A stretch of 46,546 nucleotides of DNA, taken from assembly GCF_001455965.1 (NCBI RefSeq), contig NZ_LKKO01000046.1, forward strand, positions 1 to 46,546, given 5' to 3'. A program made the position numbers and the translations under genes. The DNA comes from Methylobacterium sp. GXS13. GTDB taxonomy: Bacteria; Pseudomonadota; Alphaproteobacteria; Rhizobiales; Beijerinckiaceae. This document shows, one piece after another, positions 34,856-43,610 of the stretch (the first letter of the stretch is position 1; every line of letters starts with the position of its first letter). Below the pieces are notes generated by a model that saw only the letters and a program-made list of their open reading frames with translations, had not been told where the DNA came from and did not search any database.

Positions 34856-35611
34856 ATGGCAGATGATCCCTTCGATCGGCGGTGGCTCGGTGCGTCGATT
34901 CCCATCGAGCATTGGCATTTCCATCGCCGCCTCTTGGCCCGATACGGGCTCGTCCTCGCGCCGGGCGAGTTCGCACGGATGATGAAGGACATTCGGTCCC
35001 GCCGAGCGCTCCTCGTCGAGACACGGCCGAGGAACCGGTGCGTGTTTTCGGTGAGGCTGGGCGCAACGGGGGAGAGAATCTTTGTCGTCATGGTCGGGCT
35101 CCGCCTCGTGACCGCGCTGAAGCCGAGTGCGAAGCTGCGTCGGCTGCGGTCAGAGCGGCTCGCTTTGCGGGAGCCCCGCAGCGACGGCGGGGTGGTTTTA
35201 AACGCCCGCGCGACGATCGGCGCCGCCCTGGCTCTCACCGTCGCTCTGACCGTCACCGGTGCGCTGGCCGCCCCCGGAAGAGCCAAACCGGCATCCGAGG
35301 ACGCGCCCTCCCCGGCCTTGAAGCAGCGGATCGCGGCTTTGGCCCTCAAACAGGTCGATTTCGGTTCGGTCTCGCTGCTGCCGGTGCGGTTCGCGGGCAG
35401 CCGGCTCGCCGGGCCGATCGAGGATGGCGGCCGGACGCTCTATTGCGTGTCGAGCCGGATGAGCGGCCGCAGCTTCGACAAGCCCGAGCGGCCCAAGGCG
35501 GTGATGCGCTACGCCGCCGACCGGCTGGAGGTGATCGACGACGACGAGGTCTGCACCGGCCACCGCAGCCAGCCGTTCCCGGAACTGGACGCTCTGGGCA
35601 ACGCGCGCTGA
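34856..35611 (+). CDS. Hypothetical protein with internal signal-like segment (possible two genes joined)
   Basis: 251 residues in one open frame. Residues 1-110 are soluble, with EFARMMKDIRSRRALLV and a GERIFVVMV strand. Residues 117-139 form a hydrophobic segment ending ALAAPG, like a signal peptide with its cleavage site. The rest is a secreted-type domain with two cysteines (LYCVSSRMSG; DEVCTGHRS). GTG at 35192 could start the second part alone. So this may be two genes run together or a real membrane protein. ATG at 34856 has AGGG upstream. Confidence 0.6.
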   Translation: MADDPFDRRWLGASIPIEHWHFHRRLLARYGLVLAPGEFARMMKDIRSRRALLVETRPRNRCVFSVRLGATGERIFVVMVGLRLVTALKPSAKLRRLRSERLALREPRSDGGVVLNARATIGAALALTVALTVTGALAAPGRAKPASEDAPSPALKQRIAALALKQVDFGSVSLLPVRFAGSRLAGPIEDGGRTLYCVSSRMSGRSFDKPERPKAVMRYAADRLEVIDDDEVCTGHRSQPFPELDALGNAR

Positions 35612-35630
35612 AGCCACCGCGTTGAGGGAC

Positions 35631-36326
35631 ATGCCTTCGCTGCCAGCGCGCACTCTCGACCTCAGCCTCGACCTGATCGCCCGTGCCCATGCCACGCCGG
35701 TCCCGGACGATCCGAGCGCCCTCGACGTGCTGACCGACGCGGCGCTGCGCCCCGGCCTCGACGCGATCACCGCGGGCCGGGAGGGGCACGACATCTGGGT
35801 CTTCGCCTACGGCTCGTTGATGTGGCGGCCAGAATTCCCGGTCGCGGAACGCCGGATCGGGACCGTAAGGGGTTTTCACCGCCGGTTCTGCCTGCTCCAG
35901 CGCCGGTTCCGCGGCACGCCGGAGCGGCCGGGCTTCGTCCTGGCGCTCGATCGCGGCGGCCTGTGCAAGGGCGTGGCGTTCCGGCTGCCCGGCCTGGAGA
36001 TCCGCGAGGCGCTGATGCCGGTCTGGCGGCGCGAGATGCGCGGCCGCGGCTACGTCGCGCGCTGGCTGCCGGTGGCGACCGAGACCGGCACCGTCTCGGC
36101 GCTCACCTTCCTGGCCAACCGCGCCAACGAGCGCTACGCCGGCCGCCTCTCGGATGCCGAGATCGCGGATAAGATCGCCGCCGCCTGCGGGCATGCCGGC
36201 CCGAGCGCCGAGTACCTGTTCCGGACCGTCGAGGCCTGCGAGCGGCTCGGCATCCGCGACCGGCACCTCTGGAACCTCCAGGCCCTGGTGGCCACCCGGC
36301 TCAGGGCCTGGGCGCCGGGCGCGTGA
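35631..36326 (+). CDS. ChaC-like gamma-glutamylcyclotransferase
   Basis: 231 residues. IWVFAYGSLMWRPEFP is the ChaC substrate-binding YGSL motif. RRIGTVRGFHRRFCL and the later LTFLANRANERYAG match the family, and the catalytic Glu should lie in this stretch. ChaC enzymes cleave glutathione to 5-oxoproline and Cys-Gly. ATG at 35631; TTG at 35622 is an alternative. It follows the preceding gene by about 20 bases. Confidence 0.88.
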   Translation: MPSLPARTLDLSLDLIARAHATPVPDDPSALDVLTDAALRPGLDAITAGREGHDIWVFAYGSLMWRPEFPVAERRIGTVRGFHRRFCLLQRRFRGTPERPGFVLALDRGGLCKGVAFRLPGLEIREALMPVWRREMRGRGYVARWLPVATETGTVSALTFLANRANERYAGRLSDAEIADKIAAACGHAGPSAEYLFRTVEACERLGIRDRHLWNLQALVATRLRAWAPGA

Positions 36327-36329
36327 GGC

Positions 36330-36473
36330 TCACGCCCAGGCCCGTTTCATCGCGATGACGACACGGCCGCCCGCCTGCTCCGTATCGGGGTTGCGCGGCT
36401 CGCGGATGCCGGGCGCACGCCCGGTGGTGACGTAGACCACGAGGGTGAGGGCGAGGAGGATCTTGATGCGCAT
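36330..36473 (-). CDS. Small basic exported or membrane peptide (47 aa)
   Basis: A 47-residue frame. The N-terminus MRIKILLALTLVVYV is a signal-like helix; the rest is polar and basic, ending KRAWA. Third-position GC is high and it lies head-to-tail opposite to chaC (convergent, 3 bases apart). No strong ribosome binding site is visible. Function unknown. Confidence 0.45.
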   Translation of the reverse strand: MRIKILLALTLVVYVTTGRAPGIREPRNPDTEQAGGRVVIAMKRAWA

Positions 36474-36648
36474 CGCGACGCTCAGGGTTGAGCGAGCGTG
36501 CATAGGATCGATCGGTTTTTACGGAGTTGCCGCCAAGCTCACAGGTTGTGATTGTGGGCAGTTCCGTCGATCGTGGTGAACGAAAGGTTGCGGCCGCGCC
36601 GCGATCGTCTATGCCGCCCGCCCAGGTTTCCCACAGGCGGAGGACAGA

Positions 36649-37278
36649 ATGCGGCTCCGGATCGGCGTGGCTTTGGCGATTCTGGTGGTTGCGGTCGCTG
36701 TGCTCGTCGCGGGGCCCTGGCTGCACGGCTTCCGCCTGTCGGATGTTCTGACTGGCGGCACGCCCATCCTGCCTGACGGGTCGCGACCGGTGGCTGGAGC
36801 CACGGAGCTTGCCGGTCATGCCACCTTGGGGGCGGGGCAACATCCGGCGACCCTGCGGCTCGCCTGCGATCCGGCTGGATCCGGCCTGTCGGCGATGCTG
36901 ACAGTGCCCCGCGTCGCGGAGCTTTCAGACATTTTCGATGTCGCCGGCCTACGCGGCGCTGCGAGCACCGCGCCGCTCACCGGAATCCTGGTCTCGAACG
37001 CCTCCGGCGTCCGCTCCGCCCGAATGCCGGCGCAGCCTGCCGAAGCCGGTGACCCCGACACGAGCGTCAGCCTCACGGTGGCCGGCGCTCACCGGGGCGA
37101 GGATCCGTTGCGCGGCGTCGTCCTCGCCCTGACGCAAGCCGGCACCCGCCTCACTTGGACCCAAACGAGCCCGCGCGCCGGGGATCAGACCCTGACGGCG
37201 AGCTTTTTGGTCGCCGACAGCGATGTGGCAGCGTTGAAAACAGCCCTCGGAAGCTGCCTCGCGACGCCGCCGCTGTAG
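36649..37278 (+). CDS. Membrane-anchored hypothetical protein
   Basis: 209 residues. The N-terminus (residues 3-24, ALAILVVAVAVLVAG) is a signal anchor. The remainder is periplasmic-type, Ala/Thr/Leu-rich with two cysteines (LACDPAG and GSCLATPPL). No domain recognised. ATG at 36649 with CGGAGGAC shortly upstream. Convergent with the manganese catalase gene. The interval 36474-36648 holds no gene. Confidence 0.6.
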   Translation: MRLRIGVALAILVVAVAVLVAGPWLHGFRLSDVLTGGTPILPDGSRPVAGATELAGHATLGAGQHPATLRLACDPAGSGLSAMLTVPRVAELSDIFDVAGLRGAASTAPLTGILVSNASGVRSARMPAQPAEAGDPDTSVSLTVAGAHRGEDPLRGVVLALTQAGTRLTWTQTSPRAGDQTLTASFLVADSDVAALKTALGSCLATPPL

Positions 37279-37329
37279 GAGATTGAACCTGGTTCGGCGC
37301 CGCTTGAAGCGACGCCGGTCCCAATGGGC

Positions 37330-38244
37330 TCAGCGGCCCTTCTTGTAGAGCTTGCTGGCGATCTCGAAGATCTCTTCCGGTGCATAATCCGGCGCGAAGG
37401 CGCCGTAATTGCCGTCGAGTTCCGGGATCTTGCCGCCCTCGGGCGCGCCGTCGATCACCTCGAGATTGCCCGGCGGGTCGCCCGGCAGCGCGACCTCGTC
37501 GTTCGACCAGACGCCGGCAGCTTCCTTATAATCCTCCGGGCTGAAGGTGTAGAGGCGGCGGTGCTTACCCTCGTCGAGGTACTTCTGACACTCGGGCACC
37601 CGCGACAGGTCGATGTTCGGAGTCGGCAGCATCTTCTCGATCTCGACGCCGGTCAGCTTTTTCAGGGCCAGCGCGTAGGCATGCGCGTGCAGGGAGCCGC
37701 GCACCAGCAGGTAGGCGCAGACTTCCCGGCCGGTCGGCTCGATCATGGTCTCGTAGACCCGCAGCTTGTGAATGCGTGCGCCGCACTCCAAGTGGAAGTT
37801 GTGCAGCAGGTCGATGATCAGGTTACCGGTGGTTGTCACCATGTCCATGTTCCAGGACGCGGCGTTCGCGTTCATGGGCATGGCACCGCCGCCATTCGCC
37901 AGGAAGCTGCCGGCGAGGCGCACGTCCTGCATCTCGGCGAAGGGCGCCTTCGAGATGTCGACGTCCTTGGCCGGGTTGCCCGGACCGTTGTTCAGCATGG
38001 AAATGCCGGTCGAGACCAGCTCAACGTGACCGATCTCTTCGGCGAAAATGCTCGATACGAGGCTATAGAACGGCCGAAGCTTGGTCTTGTTACGGAAATT
38101 GAAGCTCTGGAACATGTAGTTCCCGAGGGTCGACATCTCGCCGTACTTGCCACCGAGCAGTTCCTGCAGGGCGGCAGCTGCGTTGGGCTCGGGCTTTTTC
38201 GGCTCCGGCAGCTCCGTGAGCAGGCGGTCGATCTTCATGAACAT
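37330..38244 (-). CDS. Manganese catalase
   Basis: 304 residues of the ferritin-like Mn catalase family. Dimanganese ligands by pattern are Glu36 (GGKYGEMSTL), Glu70 and His73 (EEIGHVE), Glu153 (FHLECGARIH) and His186 (GSLHAHAY). It would disproportionate hydrogen peroxide without heme. ATG at 38244 has GGAG 8 bases upstream. A candidate EcfG-type promoter lies about 40 bases upstream, suggesting general-stress control. Confidence 0.93.
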   Translation of the reverse strand: MFMKIDRLLTELPEPKKPEPNAAAALQELLGGKYGEMSTLGNYMFQSFNFRNKTKLRPFYSLVSSIFAEEIGHVELVSTGISMLNNGPGNPAKDVDISKAPFAEMQDVRLAGSFLANGGGAMPMNANAASWNMDMVTTTGNLIIDLLHNFHLECGARIHKLRVYETMIEPTGREVCAYLLVRGSLHAHAYALALKKLTGVEIEKMLPTPNIDLSRVPECQKYLDEGKHRRLYTFSPEDYKEAAGVWSNDEVALPGDPPGNLEVIDGAPEGGKIPELDGNYGAFAPDYAPEEIFEIASKLYKKGR

Positions 38245-38281
38245 GCAGGTAGCTCCGTTTGCGCGAGGTGCGCATGAGACC

Positions 38282-38306
38282 TACGAGTGAGGCGCGCACA
38301 TGTTCC
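38282..38306 (-). promoter_or_regulatory. Candidate EcfG (general stress) promoter of the Mn catalase
   Basis: Read on the minus strand: GGAAC (38306-38302), 16 bases, CGTA (38285-38282). The general-stress sigma factor EcfG of alphaproteobacteria recognises GGAAC-N16/17-CGTT. One mismatch in the -10. Its distance to the catalase ATG is suitable. Confidence 0.55.
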
Positions 38307-38447
38307 GGCCTGCGACCATGGTTCTTCCGATATCCGGCAAAGAACTTTTCTGATTTTGAAGCGGGGCTGGACGGAAAAACATTGCGAAAACCAAATCTAT
38401 GATGTGGCAAAGCCTTCCGCGTTATTCTGGCCCGGCAGGCATGCGGG

Positions 38448-39218
38448 TCAGACGTTCGACTGCATTCCCTCCACGGCGCGGATCCGCGGGACCGCGAAAT
38501 CGGTGAAGGCGCGCACGGCCGGGCGCATGTGGCGCACCGAGGGGTAGACCAGATAAGCGTCGGTCGAGCGCACCTCGTAGTCCGGGAGCACGCGCACGAG
38601 CCGGCCCGTTTCCAGATGGTCGGCGACCAGCAGGTGCTGCACCGGTCCGATCACCCGCCCCGCCAGCAGGGTCGCGACCAGAACTTCGGCACTGTTGGTG
38701 CGGAGCACCGGCTGGACCGGGACGGTCAAGGTCTCGCGGCTTCGATGCAGGATCAGGGCGCTGCGGGCATCGACCGCCGCCCGGGTCGTCACGAGATCGC
38801 AGGCCGCGAGCTGCTCGGGGGTCTCGATCCCGCCGGCCCGCGCCAGGTAGGCGGGGGCGGCGACCAGGATGCGCCGCACCCATCCGAGCCGGCGGACCAC
38901 GAGATCCTGGCCCTCCGGCCGACCGTAGCGGAGCGCGAGGTCGTAATCCTCGTGCACGAGGTCGATCACCCGGTCCTCCAGCACCAGATCCACCGTCACC
39001 CGCGGGTGCTCGGCCTGGAACGCCGTCACGATCGGATGCAGGTGCTTCACGCCGATGCAGGAGGGGGCGTGCAGGCGCAGCCGGCCCTCGATCGAGTTCC
39101 CCTCGGCCCGGGCATCTTCGAGCGCCGCGTCGATCGCGGCGAGCGCTGGCTGGCTCGCTTCATAGAGCCGCTGGCCCTGTGGCGTCGACCGCACCAGCCG
39201 GGCGGAGCGTTCCAGCAG
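38448..39218 (-). pseudogene. 5'-truncated LysR-family regulator
   Basis: The substrate-binding half of a LysR regulator is intact (RLRLHAPSCIGVKHLHPIV, then ALRYGRPEGQDLVVRRLG and the C-terminal FTDFAVPRIRA). It begins abruptly at LLERSARLVRSTPQGQRLYE, the end of the winged helix; the whole helix-turn-helix is missing. Upstream of the Leu-Leu codons the frame reads antisense into a truncated ykuD gene. The product could not bind DNA. Confidence 0.8.
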
Positions 39219-39221
39219 CCC

Positions 39222-39545
39222 ACCATCGCCCGCAAGGCCGAATGGCCGCGCTGGACGCCGACGCCCGCGATGATCAAGCGGGAACCCCAGCGCTACGGGC
39301 CTGTCGCCGGCGGCCTGCCGGGCGGCGCCGGCAACCCCCTCGGGCCGCGGGCGCTCTATCTCTACCGGGACGGACGGGACACGCTCTACCGGCTGCACGG
39401 CACCACGGAACCGCACACCATCGGCACGATGGTGTCCTCGGGCTGCGTGCGCTTCCTGAACCAGGACATCATCGACCTCTACGGCCGCGTGCCGGTGGGT
39501 ACCCGGGCCGTGGTGCTGACGGCAGGTGGGTCGGCAGCGAGCTAA
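39222..39545 (+). pseudogene. 5'-truncated L,D-transpeptidase (YkuD)
   Basis: The C-terminal part of an ErfK/YbiS/YkuD protein, which makes 3-3 peptidoglycan cross-links. It starts in frame at about TIARKAEWPRWTPTPAM and contains LYRLHGTTEPHTIG and the active-site segment SSGCVRFLNQDIIDLY with the catalytic Cys. The N-terminal ~100 residues, signal peptide and start are missing. It abuts the lysR remnant at 39219-39221. Nonfunctional as it stands. Confidence 0.8.
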
Positions 39546-39566
39546 GCTTGGCTATCCCACTCTCGA

Positions 39567-39679
39567 CCTCATCCTGAGGTGCGTTCGCGAAGCGGACGCC
39601 TCGAAGGAGCCCTCCAGGACCAGCTGCGCGATCTGGAGGGCTCCTTCGAGGCTCGCTGCGCTCGCACCTCGGGATGAGG
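39567..39679. repeat. 113-bp nested palindrome
   Basis: Outer arms CCTCATCCTGAGGTGCG and CGCACCTCGGGATGAGG; inner arms CCTCGAAGGAGCCCTCCAG (39599-39617) and CTGGAGGGCTCCTTCGAGG (39633-39651), perfectly complementary. It lies between the ykuD remnant and dnaE (convergent). This type is a common dispersed intergenic repeat in the order and may terminate transcription from both sides. Confidence 0.8.
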
Positions 39680-39755
39680 GTAGTGATTGGATATCCATCG
39701 ATCTCGACGGGCGTTCGATTGAGGTCAGGAGGCTGAACAGACTCCTGGCCCGCCC

Positions 39756-42700
39756 TCAGCTCACCTCCACCTGCACCACCCCCGGCACGGTCCGGAGCAG
39801 GCCGGCGAGCTGGGGTGAGGCCTGGAACTTGCCCGGGAGCCGGATCTCGACCTCGCGGCCGCCGCCGTCGAGCTTGAGGATCAGCGACACCTCGCTCTCC
39901 CCCCGCATCGACAGCCGCTGCTGCACCGGCGCGACCCCGCGCGGGTCGCTCAGGTGGATGCGGATGCCTTTCTGGTGGCGGGCGACCGCGTGGTCGAGGG
40001 GTTCCGCGGTCAGGATCCGGGCGCGCACGTCCTCGCCTTCCAGGTTCGCTTGGAGCTGGAGCACGAGGGGCCGGCCCGGCTCGAGGATATCGCGGTACTG
40101 GCCGAGGCCTTCCGAGAAGATGATCGCCTCGAAATGGGCGGTCCGGTCCGAGAGGGTGACGATGCCCATCTTGTTGCCGGTCTTGGTGCGCCGCTCCGCC
40201 CGGTCGAGCACCGAGGCGGCGACCCGGCCGACGCTGCTGGTCCCGGCCCGCACCGAGCGGCAGAAATCGGCCCAGCTCTGCACCCGCAGCTTGTCCAGGA
40301 GGTCGCCATACTCGTCGAGGGGGTGGCCCGAGACGAAGAAGCCGATCGCCGTGTATTCGCGCTTGAGGGTGTCGGCCATCGGCCAGACCTCGTGCGGCGG
40401 GATCCGCAGGGACACGTCGTCCGCGACCACGCCGCCGAACATGTCGGTGACCCCCGTGGAGGCGGCCTCGGCGGCGCTGGCGGCGAGCTTCATCATCGGC
40501 TCTACTGCCGCGAAGGCCCGGGCCCGGTCGGGCTCGATGCAGTCGAGGGCGCCGGCCTGGACCAGACTCTCCAGGGTGCGCTTGTTGATCATCCGCGGGT
40601 TGAGCCGGCGGGCCAAGCACGCCAGGTCCTTGAACGGGCGGTCGCCCCGCGCCTCGACCAGCGCCCGCACCGCCTCCCGGCCGACGCCCTTGATGGCGGC
40701 GAGCGCGTAGAAGATCTTGCCGTCGCGCACCTCGAACACCTCGCCGGAGGTGTTGATCGAGGGCGGCTCGACCGTGATCTTCAGGCGCTGCGCGTCCTGC
40801 CGGAATTCGGCGAGCTTGTCGGTGTTGTCGATGTCGAGCGTCATGGCGGCGGCCAGGAACTCGACCGGGTGGTTCGCCTTGAGGTAGCCGGTCTGGTAGG
40901 TCAGCAGGGCGTAAGCCGCCGCGTGGCTCTTGTTGAAGCCGTAATCGGCGAACTTCGCCAGCAGGTCGAAGATCTCGTTGGCCTTGGCCTTGGCCAGCCC
41001 GCGCTCGACGCAGCCCTTCAGGAACCGGTCCCGCTGCGCGTCCATCTCGGCGCGGATCTTCTTGCCCATGGCGCGCCGGAGCATGTCGGCCTCGCCGAGC
41101 GAGTAGCCGGCCAGGACCTTGGCGATCTCCATCACCTGCTCCTGGTAGACGATGATGCCGAAGGTCTCCTTCAGCATCGGCTCCAGCTTCGGATCCGGGT
41201 ACCAGGACGCCTCGTTGCCGGCGTCGCGGCCGAGCTTCCGCTCGCAATAGACCGGGATGTTGGCCATCGGGCCCGGCCGGTAGAGGGCGACCAGGGCGAT
41301 GATGTCCTCGAACCGGTCGGCCTGCATCTCGCAGAGTGCCTTGCGCATGCCGGCGGATTCCACCTGGAACACCCCGACCGTCTCGCCCCGGCCCATCGGC
41401 TTGTAAGTATCTTCGTTATCGAGCGGCAGGCTCGCCAGGTCGATCGTGATGCCGCGTTGCTTCAGCAGATCGGTGCAGCACCGCAGCATCGTCAGGGTTT
41501 TAAGTCCCAAGAAATCGAACTTCACCAAGCCGGCCTGCTCGACCCACTTCATGTTGAACTGGGTCACCCGCATCCCGGTCTTCGGGTCTCGGTAGAGCGG
41601 CACCAGCTCCTCGAGGGGCCGGTCGCCGATCACCACGCCGGCCGCGTGGGTCGAGGCGTGGCGGTGCAGGCCCTCGAGCTTCTTGGCGATGTCGATGAGC
41701 CGGGCGACGATCGGCTCTTCCTCCATGGCCTGCTGGAGCTTGGGCTCGCCCTCGATGGCCTGGGCGAGCGTCACCGGGTTGGCCGGGTTCTGCGGCACCA
41801 GCTTCGTCAGCTTGTCGACCTGCCCGTAGGGCATCTCCAGCACGCGGCCGACGTCGCGCAGCACGCCGCGGGCGAGCAGCGTACCGAAGGTGATGATCTG
41901 CCCGACCTGCCGCTCGCCGTAGCGCTGCTGCACGTAGCGGATCACGCGCTCGCGACCCTCGACGCAGAAGTCGATGTCGAAATCCGGCATCGAGACGCGC
42001 TCGGGGTTGAGGAACCGCTCGAACAGCAGGCCGAAGCGGAGCGGGTCGAGGTCGGTGATCAGCAGCGACCACGCCACCAGCGAGCCGGCACCGGAGCCGC
42101 GGCCCGGGCCGACCGGGATGTCGTGATCCTTGGCCCACTTGATGAAGTCGGAGACGATCAGAAAGTAGCCCGGGAATTTCATCGTGACGATGACGTCGAG
42201 CTCGAAGGCGAGGCGCTTGCGGTAATCGTCCTCCGAGAAGCCCGGCGCCGTGCCGTGCTGCTTCAGCCGCAGCTCCAGCCCGGCCTCGGCCTGGCGGCGC
42301 AGCTCGGTCGGCTCGTCGGCCGCCACGGCCTGCACGGGCGCGTCGGCCGCCGCCGCCAGGGCCTCGGCCATGGGCGGGGTCTCGCCCGCCGCCACCGAAC
42401 CGAAATTCGGCAGGATCGGCTTGCGCGTCCGCGCCCGTACGGCGCAGCGCATGGCGATCTCGACCGTGGCCTGGAGCGCGTCCGGCAGGTCGCCGAACAG
42501 CTCGGCCATCTCGGCCCGGGTCTTGAAGGCGTGGTGCGGGGTGACCCGGCGCCGGCGCTCGTCCGAGACCAGCCGCCCGTCCGCGATGGCGAGCAACGCG
42601 TCGTGCGCGTCGTAATCGTCGGGCTTGGCGAAGAACGGCTCGTTGGTCGCCGCGATCCCGAGGCCGTGACGGCCGGCGAGGTCGAGGAGTGCCGTCTCGA

Positions 42701-43274
42701 TCCGCCCCTCCTCGGGCGTGCCGTGGCGCTGGATCTCGATATAGAGCCGGTCCTCGCCGAAGGCCGCCTTGAGCTGCCTGAGGCGGCTCAGCGCCAGCTC
42801 GGGCCGCCCGGCCCGGAACGCGGCATCGAGGGGACCGGACAGGCCGCCGGTCAGCGCGATTAGGCCGGCGCCGGCCTCGGCCAGGACGGCGGCCTCGACC
42901 CGGGGCGCCTCGCCGAGTGCGGTGTCGAAATAGGCCCGGCTCGCCAGCCGCAGCAGGTTGGCGTAGCCGGTCTCGTCCTGGGCCAGCAGCACGACGCCGT
43001 GGCTGGTCGGGGCATTGCGCTGGTGCGGGTCCGGGGCCTCGAACGCCACCGAGAGCTGCACGCCGGCGATCGGCTGGACGCCCTCCCCGGCGGCCTTCTC
43101 GGAAAACTCCAGCGCGCCGAACAGGTTGTTGGTGTCGGTGAGCGCCAGGGCCGGCTGCCGGTCGGCGACCGCGGCCTTGACCAGGGAGCCGACCTTGAGC
43201 GCGCCTTCCAGTAGGGAATAGGACGAATGAACGTGGAGGTGGACGAATCCGACCTCCTTGAGCTGGCGTGGCAT
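39756..43274 (-). CDS. dnaE: DNA polymerase III alpha subunit (replicative)
   Basis: About 1172 residues. PHP domain at the N-terminus (FVHLHVHSSYSLLEGALK). Palm catalytic motifs: GPGRGSGAGSLVAW and the acidic SMPDFDIDFCVEGRERVI. Helix-hairpin-helix and OB-fold regions follow (KGVGREAVRALVEARG; GNKMGIVTLSDRTAHFE). It is the main replicative polymerase. ATG at 43274 fits the family N-terminus; ATG at 43304 is in frame and also has a purine-rich site upstream. The small SOS-type gene lies about 205 bases upstream on the same strand. Confidence 0.95.
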   Translation of the reverse strand: MPRQLKEVGFVHLHVHSSYSLLEGALKVGSLVKAAVADRQPALALTDTNNLFGALEFSEKAAGEGVQPIAGVQLSVAFEAPDPHQRNAPTSHGVVLLAQDETGYANLLRLASRAYFDTALGEAPRVEAAVLAEAGAGLIALTGGLSGPLDAAFRAGRPELALSRLRQLKAAFGEDRLYIEIQRHGTPEEGRIETALLDLAGRHGLGIAATNEPFFAKPDDYDAHDALLAIADGRLVSDERRRRVTPHHAFKTRAEMAELFGDLPDALQATVEIAMRCAVRARTRKPILPNFGSVAAGETPPMAEALAAAADAPVQAVAADEPTELRRQAEAGLELRLKQHGTAPGFSEDDYRKRLAFELDVIVTMKFPGYFLIVSDFIKWAKDHDIPVGPGRGSGAGSLVAWSLLITDLDPLRFGLLFERFLNPERVSMPDFDIDFCVEGRERVIRYVQQRYGERQVGQIITFGTLLARGVLRDVGRVLEMPYGQVDKLTKLVPQNPANPVTLAQAIEGEPKLQQAMEEEPIVARLIDIAKKLEGLHRHASTHAAGVVIGDRPLEELVPLYRDPKTGMRVTQFNMKWVEQAGLVKFDFLGLKTLTMLRCCTDLLKQRGITIDLASLPLDNEDTYKPMGRGETVGVFQVESAGMRKALCEMQADRFEDIIALVALYRPGPMANIPVYCERKLGRDAGNEASWYPDPKLEPMLKETFGIIVYQEQVMEIAKVLAGYSLGEADMLRRAMGKKIRAEMDAQRDRFLKGCVERGLAKAKANEIFDLLAKFADYGFNKSHAAAYALLTYQTGYLKANHPVEFLAAAMTLDIDNTDKLAEFRQDAQRLKITVEPPSINTSGEVFEVRDGKIFYALAAIKGVGREAVRALVEARGDRPFKDLACLARRLNPRMINKRTLESLVQAGALDCIEPDRARAFAAVEPMMKLAASAAEAASTGVTDMFGGVVADDVSLRIPPHEVWPMADTLKREYTAIGFFVSGHPLDEYGDLLDKLRVQSWADFCRSVRAGTSSVGRVAASVLDRAERRTKTGNKMGIVTLSDRTAHFEAIIFSEGLGQYRDILEPGRPLVLQLQANLEGEDVRARILTAEPLDHAVARHQKGIRIHLSDPRGVAPVQQRLSMRGESEVSLILKLDGGGREVEIRLPGKFQASPQLAGLLRTVPGVVQVEVS

Positions 43275-43479
43275 GGCCGACCTTGATCCGGGGTCGCCCA
43301 ACATCCCCGTTCGGCCTTTCCAAGTCGACGTATGGCGACGCCGAACCGGACGATATCCACCGGTCGTGCTCCGGGCGCACCAGTTCGGCCGCCCCCTGTG
43401 GACAATCGGCTCCGCGGGGCCGATCGCCTGTGTATAAGCCGTTTTGGGCGGGAACCCGGCGCCGAAACGAAAACGCCGG

Positions 43480-43584
43480 CTAACGGACCGGTGCCAACGC
43501 TATCGCCCAGGCGCCGACCGCCGCGAACAGCATCCCGAACGCCATGAACTCGACCATCCCGGTCAGGACCAACCGCTTCAGCAT
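43480..43584 (-). CDS. 34-aa single-helix membrane protein under a LexA-type promoter (SidA-like candidate)
   Basis: A 34-codon frame: MLKRLVLTGMVEFMAF begins the protein, then a Gly/Ala/Trp-rich hydrophobic stretch and a final Pro-Val-Arg, TAG stop. The charge pattern (Lys-Arg at the N-terminus, one helix, Arg at the end) fits a small inner-membrane protein. GGGAGG lies 7 bases upstream of the ATG. A perfect LexA box between promoter elements precedes it. In Caulobacter the 29-residue SidA is an SOS-induced membrane inhibitor of division acting on FtsW/FtsN. Whether this protein is homologous or only analogous is unknown. Confidence 0.72.
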   Translation of the reverse strand: MLKRLVLTGMVEFMAFGMLFAAVGAWAIALAPVR

Positions 43585-43610
43585 CGTCGTGCCTCCCGTG
43601 TTCGTCCCCC

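Noticed and set aside
39954..42863. A 969-codon plus-strand open frame
   Set aside because: It is antisense to dnaE; the translation is Arg/Gly/His-rich low complexity, as expected from the complement of a high-GC gene.
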